A stretch of DNA of 64,000 nt, taken from Phytophthora quininea (taxonomy: Eukaryota > Oomycota > Peronosporomycetes > Peronosporales > Peronosporaceae). The position numbers and the translations under genes are program-made. Positions 57,085-64,000 of this stretch are shown here, piece after piece. The stretch is taken from contig JAAVTG010000788.1 in assembly GCA_011947345.1 (NCBI GenBank), positions 62,001 to 126,000 of the forward strand, given 5' to 3'. Numbering within the stretch: position 1 is the stretch's first letter; the number at the start of each line of letters is the position of its first letter. The notes below the pieces were generated by a model. That model was not told the DNA's origin and did no database searches. It saw only the letters and a program-made list of their open reading frames with translations.

Positions 57085-57199
57085 AGTGGAGGTCTTTGAA
57101 GAAGTTGGTAAGTTTGTGAATGACGCAGTTGGTTTGATACCTTTTTGGATTGATACGACCATCATTCGAGGCAACTTCTGTCCTGTATGTATCCACATT

Positions 57200-58760
57200 T
57201 CAAGACAAGTAGATACCGAGCGAGATATTAATGTTCAATACCGCGGTCACCATGAACAAGACCGTTAAAAACGGTCCGATATCTTTGAGGAGGTCGAAGT
57301 CGATTCCTGCCCACATTTCCAGCACCATCGACACGAAATCCACAACGAGTTCGATAACAATTTGGAAGCCAAGCATTTTCATCTGCATCAGCCACTCATG
57401 ACAAGGCACCACGTCTTCAAACTGCCGTAGCAGCGAGTAATGAGGGTTTTCTCCGTAGAAAAACAAAATTGATGCCGAACAGCCGATCGCAATGTACTCG
57501 GCGTACATGTCGGCATTAATTTCGGCCACATGGTAGGCGTGGAGTCGGCGTCGCCACAATTCGAATTCCATTCGAGCTGGCGACGGTGCGATAGCGTTTT
57601 GAAGTACCGTCATTTTAAATCGTGGTCTTACTGGCTTTCTTCTATCATCAGGGAGCTGAGATTCGCGCTGGTTAATTGTCCTCGTAACGAGAAGAGCTTT
57701 TCCCGTTCGAAGGAAAACTTCAACGATGGCCATTCCCAACGTTCCCGTAGCCATTAATTGAGCGTTCCTCGTTCCGAGAAGGATGATTCTAGTTTGCGTA
57801 TCGATTAGAACCGTGGGCAATGCCACAGCAGCACACATGAAGCGGACATTTCGAATGCGCTGTTTAAGAATGTAGTGCTTAGTACCTTCTTGAATAGCAA
57901 ACTTGAAAATGGCGCTAGCAATCACAAAATACGTGAGTGCTTTCTGACCGTGGTCGATTATATGCTGCCGACTTAATAGATGCACGAATGCCCCGGCTAA
58001 AGCTGCTGGCGCAGATTTCGGGAATTCTTTTGTATACGCTCTCCAATACTTTGAAAAGGGTCTTGCCGACTTCAATGGTACGTTTCCCGGGATTTAAGCT
58101 GCTCGACTCGGTCTCGTCCTTGACACGTTTCTTCCAAATAAATTCTCTTCACAGCTAGCGACAGTCCAGTGAAGAAACCGTGGGTAGACAACGTACCGAC
58201 GTAGCAATCGACTTTATACTTGAAAAAGCTGGCTCAAGAGTCGATATATATGCCACCAGGGAGCTCAGTGAAAGCATGACAGTCAGCATCGCACAACAGT
58301 AAAACATACTCCCGAGGACGAGTTTCTTCACACAGAACCAAATCGTTGGCGGTCGATCAGGAAAAGCAATAAAGCGCATAGTCAACATTGATGGAATGCG
58401 AGACACGATAATAACAATGCAGAAAGTAATTGTGGCCCAAGCCGAATTCGCCACCATCAATTCGCTTCGTGACTGATCCCGTAAAGGTTTCCCCGAGAAA
58501 ATATTTCCCAGTGAATAAAGCGCGTTGGCGAGCCAAGCACATGCGATGCTGCTGACTGCATTTCTTACCACTGTCATCTCCATCTTTATGGCATTTCTCC
58601 ACTTTGTGAACTGCTGGACACTGTGGTAAAGCTGGTTGGAAAGCCACAATGCGTTGCATCTGCAGCCTTCGCTATTCCCTCCGTGAAGCTTAGCCGGAAC
58701 GACGATAGCGTGATTTTCGTTAACGAGCGTAGTCGCCATCGACAGGTTTGCAGGTGCCAC
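57200..58760 (-). CDS. Multi-span family member, two frame slips
   Basis: The N-terminal piece (58155-58760) has SIACAWLANALYSLGNIFSG and QSRSELMVANSAWA. A short middle piece in another frame carries YKVDCYVG and YLEETCQGRDR. The C-terminal piece (57200-58075) has PTVLIDTQTRIILLG, AEINADMYAEYIAIGCS, FFYGENPHYSLL and the end ISLGIYLS. Slips at the plus-strand A-run 58223-58227 and near 58085 are each one missing base. All family motifs are present, so it could be intact. Confidence 0.75.
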
Positions 58761-58822
58761 AGGAATGCCGCCTATGAATAGAGGAAGAATGGTCCATATA
58801 GGGCGATGAGATTATGTGTTTG

Positions 58823-60275
58823 TCAGCTTAAATACAGTCCAACAGATATATTGATGTTCATCACGGCTGTCACCATGAAGAGCACTGCAAGAAATGATCG
58901 GAGGTGTTTAATATGTTTGTACTCGACCCCAATCAGATTTTCCAACACGATTGACACATGATCAACCACGAGTTCCACGACGACTTGGAAAACCAGAATG
59001 TGCAGTTGACTCAATCGCAACGCCCCAATATTTTCGCTTCGAACGAAATCTTCCGACTGAGTAAGTAGTGAATATCGTGGATGGTTTCCATAGAAAAACA
59101 GGATGGAAGTAGAGCACCCGATAGCGATATATTCGGCGTACATATCTGCATTGAGTTCGGCGGTATGGAAAGCTTGGATTTGTCGACATATTTTCGCGTC
59201 TTCGGACGGATATGGCTCCACGATGTTCGATTTACGCCGAATGCTCCATATTACCAGCGAAGCCTTCCCAACTCGTAAACAAATCTCCAAGAATGCCATT
59301 CCCAATGCACCCGACAAGGCCGTCTTTATACTGTTCGTTCCAAGCAGAATAATTCTTGTTTGTGTATCAATCAACACAGTCGGTATTCCCACTAGAACAC
59401 ACATGACGCGTGTGCTTCGAACTTTCTTCTTGATGATGTAGTGTTTGGCGCTTTCCTGGACGACAATCTTCAGCAATGTGGCGCCAGCGACGAAGCAGCC
59501 AAGCACAAATGTGCTTCGATCATTAATTCGTAGGTGACTGAATATATGGACAAATATTGTAGCAAGGATCGGCGGCGCTCCTCTCGGGAGATTTTTAATA
59601 TATTCTCTCCAAAATCGAGGTGGTCGGAAGGCTGGATTGACATTTGTTTTTGGTTTTGAGAGAAGTCGTTGCCTGCCTTGACATGTCTCGCGATGATAAA
59701 TAGTTTTTGTCGTGATAACCACGCTAGTAAAATATGCCAACAACGCAAAATTGTCTACGTAGCATTCCAATTTGTACTTGAAAACCCTAGAGTCAATACC
59801 CGACAAATAGGCAGCACAGCATCCAATCGAAAAGTCGTACCCAGCACGATAATAAAGCTGAAAAATGTTGCTTTCGCAAGTCTCTTGAAACAATACCATA
59901 CCGATGGCTTACGTTCTGGGGAAGTTAAAAATTGTAACGACAGCATCGGTACCAGGCGAGAAATGAGGATGATGGAGCAAAAGTGATCGTTGCCCACACG
60001 GAATTGGCAACCATTAATTCTTGTCGTGATTGCTGTCGCGATGGCCTTCCAGAGAAAATGTTTCCAAGAGAATAACAAGCATTAGCCAGCCATGCACAAG
60101 CGACACTTCCTGCTGCGTTTGCCACCACAATTGCCTGGATTTTAAGTGCTCGGATCCACAGTGAAAGTAAAGTCTTAGAGCCAACTCGTTCCTCATCGGA
60201 TAGCGAGAGGGTATTGGTGCTCATGACGGGACCCAATGCAACTCGACCCATCATCACACTTGTCCTCTGAAGCAA
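58823..60275 (-). CDS. Multi-span family member, two frame slips
   Basis: The N-terminal piece from 60275 contains SVACAWLANACYSLGNIFSG and MVANSVWATITF. The middle frame (LQFLTSPERKPSVWYCFKRL) links to the long C-terminal piece 58823-59899 with YHRETCQGRQR, PTVLIDTQTRIILLG, AELNADMYAEYIAIGCS, FFYGNHPRYSLL and ISVGLYLS. Same orientation as its neighbours, about 62 bp from the stop to the next gene's start. The frame changes match single missing bases. Confidence 0.75.
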
Positions 60276-60375
60276 AATAGATGATGAATTATCAATACTC
60301 TTGCAGCATTTCAGCTCTAAAAAAGCTGTCCACTTCCAAGGCTAGCAACATTTTTTATTTGACGATTCTTTAAAC

Positions 60376-61328
60376 TTAGTCTAAATAAATAGTGATCATA
60401 ATGTTAATGATCATCACAGCGGTGACGATGGAGAGAGCTGCAAGAAATGATCCAAGGCTTTTAACGTGCTCGAACTCGATGCCTACCAAAATTTCCAGCG
60501 TAGTCGTCACAAAGTCGACTACAAATTCGACACCAATTTCAAATCCCAATTTCCAGCTGGCTAGCTCTCCAGTTCATCGTTTGACCCGCGGTATCCGATT
60601 GTCTTAGCAGCATCGCTGTAGCTATTGACCTCTCGGGCATTTTCTGCTTAGAAACCAATCGTTCTCGGCCTTGACATGTTTCTTCGTAGCAGAAGATTGT
60701 CGATGTAACATTCCACTTTGTATTTGAACACTCCAGGCACAGCCATCGACACGTACGCCGCCAAATAACCGCAGTCAAACATGACAGCAGTGGCGACGAC
60801 AAAATAATGGAAGGATGCGCGAACGCGTCGATGAACACAAAACCAAATCGTCAAGAGGTTTACAAATTGAGCGGAAAGGAAAAAGGCACGAACGAAATCA
60901 TCATCACCGAACAAAAGTGATTCCCGCCCACACAGAATTCGTCACGATCACATCGTTTCGAGACTGGTGAGAATACAGATTACGTGTAAAAATATTGCCG
61001 AGCGCGTAGCAAGCGCTCGGAATTAATGCGCACGCGATACTACCAGCCGCGTTCCGCACTAAAATCCCAGTGCAGTACGCCACGCCGATTGGTCGTATCG
61101 CCAGCTACGCAGACGTCTAAATCGGAGCTTGAAAGTGGACACAGTGGACATCCGTGCTGGCGTCCTGCGAGTCTTTACGCTTTCAGCTGAAATCCGCTTC
61201 AGGTTAACGTAATGGCCTGGCGAAACGCGACCCATGCGAGAGAACTTGCTGTGTTCTTTGACCACAATTCCTCTATGTTTACGCGTTGAAAAAATGTATT
61301 CTTTCATCTCAGCTGAGGTAGATTCCAA
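60376..61328 (-). pseudogene. Multi-span family member lacking its middle
   Basis: The start piece at 61059-61328 and nearby frames give SIACALIPSACYALGNIFTR. A middle piece shows YLAAYVSMAVPGVFKYKVEC. The C-terminal piece (60376-60560) reads GVEFVVDFVTTTLEILVGIE to a TAA. The central third with PTVLIDTQ and AEINADMYAEY is absent and several frames are needed. An internal deletion of roughly 700 bp compared with its neighbours makes it a true pseudogene. Its ATG lies inside the 3' end of the next gene upstream. Confidence 0.7.
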
Positions 61329-62744
61329 CCGAGATGGTGATATTGATCACAGCAGTGAACATGAACAAGTATGCTAGAAAAGACCCCAACGGCTTGACAT
61401 GTTCGAACTCAATGCCGATGGTCATCTCGAGCACAACCGCCACGTAGTCAACTAACACCTCGACTCCCATTTGAAATCCCAACATATACAGCTGACTCAG
61501 ACGCCACGCCACCATGTCCACTTGCGTATCCATCTTCTGCGACTGTCTTAGCAAGGAATACAGCGGGTGGTTCCCGTAGAAGAACAGGATCGCCGTTGAA
61601 CATCCAATGGCGATATACTCGGCGTACATATTGGCGTTGATTTCGGCCGTGTGGAACACGTGGAATTGTCGCTTCCACGCTTGAAAATCCTCTCTCGAGA
61701 TGGATGGCTTGTGGCGCTTCATCAGCAGCAAAAACGAGCTCGTTCGTCTGTCCTTCGAGGTATTAGCAGCCTGTATTTGTCGTTCGCGATGTCGAATATT
61801 TTTCATGAGCATTAAGGCTTTCCCCGCCCGCAAACCGATTCCAACAAATGCCATCACTATCGTCCCTTTCGAAGCTGAGGAATTGCTGTTTCCTAGCAAA
61901 ATGACCCGCGTCTGCGTGTCGATCAACACTGTTGGGACACCAATTAGAACGCACATGGCTCGTGCACTTTTAATGTGGTGTTTGAAAATGTAATACTTGG
62001 CGAATTCTTGGATCGCAAATTTCAAAGTAAAACCGCCGAGAACAAGACCGGCAAGGTAAAGTTGACCACGGTCGACAATTCGTAGCACGCTGATGATGTG
62101 GACAAATACTGGCGCTAGTAGAGTTGGGATAATGGTCGGCAGATTTTTAGCGAACGATTGCCAGAGCGGCGGGGCTTTTCGACGTGGAGATTGAGATGCT
62201 GAAGCTGGCCGCGCTTTAATCGTTGCTGCCACCGTTTGTGGTATAATTTTTGACTTTCTTGGCCGCTTTGACGCCAACCGATCCCGACCTTGACACGTTT
62301 CTCTGTAGTAAATCTTGTACACAGCACTCGTTAACCCCGTAAAATAAACCGAGAGCGATACGGCGTCGACGTAGCACTCAATCTTGTACTTAAACATGCT
62401 AGGCTTGACAACAGATAAATACGCTGCGAAGTAACTAGAAGCAAACATAATTGCCATAATCGCAAAAAGTTTCGATAGGTCGCGCGAATGAGTCTTCTTA
62501 GACAGAACCAAATGCTTGGGCGCTTGTCCGGTTGAACGATAAACCGAGAAGACAGTAATAATGGCAGGAAAACCATCACTGCAACAGAACCGTACGCGAT
62601 ACCGGCCCACATGGAGTTGGCAACGATGAGATCACTTCGAGACTGCTTCATATACGACTTCCCCGAGAAAATATTTCCAAGTGCATAGCAAGCGGTCGGA
62701 AACCACGCACACGCGATGCTTCCAACCGCATTTCGCATCACCAC
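61309..62744 (-). CDS. Multi-span family member, one frame slip, 5' end uncertain
   Basis: The N-terminal frame (from MRNAVGSIACAWFPTACYAL) is open further upstream without an ATG; an ATG in another frame lies at 62899. It changes frame near 62470, one missing base, into a 433-codon frame with VKPSMFKYKIECYVD, YYRETCQGRDR, PTVLIDTQTRVILLG, AEINANMYAEYIAIGCS, FFYGNHPLYSLL and ISVGIYLS. All motifs are present. It is the first gene of the reverse tandem cluster at 57.2-62.9 kb. Confidence 0.75.
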
Positions 62745-62974
62745 AACTTGGAACTTGAGCGCATCGATCCAGACGGAGCGGTTGAGCAGAACTTGATGAA
62801 TTCTATCGCGAATTAAACCGCCACGCTCGTGGGATGTTGGCGGATTAGCATTGTGGGCGGGCCAGGCGACAGCAGGCGAGGGGGCCTTATTTGATTCATT
62901 ATCCGGAAGTGGTAAACGGATGAAAGATCTATTCGTAGTTCGTTAGAACTATCGTTATTAGCAACTTCCCGTGA

Positions 62975-63110
62975 TCATCGATATGGTTCCGAATCGTACC
63001 GGTATATCCGGAAATACCGGTATTGTCTGACTCGACGATTCGATTTTTCTCGATGCTCATTGGCTATAACTAGTCGCCGCCCCTTGGGGGCGGTGGCCTT
63101 TGGGTTTTCC
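62975..63110. other. Two inverted repeats in a non-coding stretch
   Basis: TACCGGTATATCCGGAAATACCGGTA at 62998-63023 is a 26-bp near-palindrome. CCGCCCC-TTG-GGGGCGG near 63077-63093 is a strong GC hairpin. The position upstream of a Helitron-like gene is suggestive only. Confidence 0.5.
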
Positions 63111-63522
63111 CCCAGGCAACAGGACACTTCAACTTGAGCGCGTCGAGCGATGAACTGCAGCTCGCTCATTCACGAGACTGCCGCAGTCAAGGTAAACCGG
63201 AATGCAACTGGGATGCGCTGCGGTGGGCTTCACTAACGCCGACGTGCATGCTGTATGTGAGCAGGCGGCTACCCCAAAGGTTCAGTGGACAGCAGCGCCT
63301 CGTTCGGGTCCACCGAGGCTCATACGCCGCTGGCAGAAGGTAGGCGACGACTCGGGTGCGCGCCGCTGACGACGTGGCTAACGTTGTCGTGGATGTGTTC
63401 TGAGAGCAGTTGACTGCTGCTACATCGCCATCGTACTGAACCACCAGCTGGAGGTAAGGTTCGTCAGCGTATACTGCCAGCAAAACATCGATGCAGTACT
63501 AACGATTTATGCTGTTGTAGAT

Positions 63523-64000
63523 ATGGGTGGGCGGCGGGCGCATGAAGACGAAACTGGTGAGGAGGACCTGCTGAAATATTTGGACCCAGCTTATCAGCGG
63601 GAGCACCGAATGGAGCGGCACCGTATTGATGCTCAGCGATGGAGGAGTCGTAAAAGCTTAAATCAAAAGCTGAGGGTGGTAGTGTTCCTACCGATGCATT
63701 TCAGCCGCTTTCCGATGGCGAACGAAAGCATTGCATGGAGCTACTTCGGAAAGCTCTTGGTGCGGATGGATTGGACGAAACTGCATGTGCTGTATGTGAC
63801 CGCGTGGTGCTGAGGGGGCGTGGAGAGAAAGAATGGCGCGGATTGGAGATATGTGGATGCTTTGCATGACATTCTGGGCGAAGCAAGCAGCGACCTTCCA
63901 CAATTACTGGTCGATCAATACCGGGCTCCGTCAATCATTGTGGGATTGGAAGACGTGCTTGTTTCTCCGCGTGGCATTCCGTGTTATCGCGATGAACATG
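63523..64000 (+). CDS. Helitron-like transposase, N-terminal part (runs off window)
   Basis: Coding text spreads over frames: MGGRRAHEDETGEEDLLKYL, then ETACAVCDRVVL, then DLPQLLVDQYRAPSIIVGLE and VLVSPRGIPCYRDE at the edge. The CxVCD cluster followed by LSPRGI resembles the region before the Helitron-like N domain in eukaryotic Helitrons. Rep and helicase domains would lie beyond 64000. At least two frame slips (near 63670 and 63850). Assigned from family memory. Confidence 0.5.

Noticed and set aside
6327..62744. Programmed ribosomal frameshifting as the cause of the frame breaks
   Set aside because: Too many genes, including housekeeping ones, with no common slippery heptamer or stimulatory structure.
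1..64000. tRNA, rRNA, CRISPR arrays and bacterial-type operons
   Set aside because: I saw no cloverleaf-like sequences, spaced direct repeats or ribosome-binding sites; the gene content is eukaryotic. A tRNA search by program was not possible.

Overview
The window looks like nuclear DNA of a plant-pathogenic oomycete, most likely Phytophthora or a close relative. Evidence seen: short GT...AG introns, an ER chaperone ending in KDEL, an AP-3 adaptor subunit, RXLR/WY and Crinkler-type effector genes, a DIRS-like tyrosine-recombinase retrotransposon, and piggyBac-, Ty3- and Helitron-like remnants. Genus is inference.

Layout. 1-8.6 kb: five paralogous protein kinase genes (one reverse and cut by the window edge, four forward) with mosaic identity, one of them lacking its ATP site. 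9.1-14.3 kb: a CorA/MRS2-like Mg2+ transporter with an EF-hand, a PH-domain protein and a small unknown protein. 14.3-21 kb: an inverted pair of genes for secreted Gly/Tyr-rich proteins flanking a GRP170-type Hsp70 gene and an unknown reverse gene. 21-25.3 kb: a coiled-coil gene remnant, a damaged DUF7587-like gene, and a head-to-head pair of genes coding Cys/His repeats joined to an HNH-like domain; two of these forward genes share a 3' hairpin plus A-run. 25.5-32.35 kb: a near-perfect inverted repeat with 3 kb arms carrying Crinkler-like genes. 32.6-37.7 kb: an intact multi-membrane-span protein and AP-3 beta. 38.9-44.3 kb: the DIRS-like element. 44.3-50.9 kb: mostly AT-rich transposon debris. 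50.9-62.9 kb: four more copies or fragments of the multi-span family, an RXLR-WY pseudogene, an RXLR-WY gene and a HAD-like gene. 63.5 kb to the end: the start of a Helitron-like gene.

The strongest general signal is that at least seventeen reading-frame breaks, in housekeeping and effector genes alike, all have the sign of one missing base, and most fall in short homopolymers. I read this mainly as a consensus-sequence problem. Many entries called broken here may therefore be intact in the organism. True damage (in-frame stops, lost start codons, lost domains, inverted segments) is described separately.
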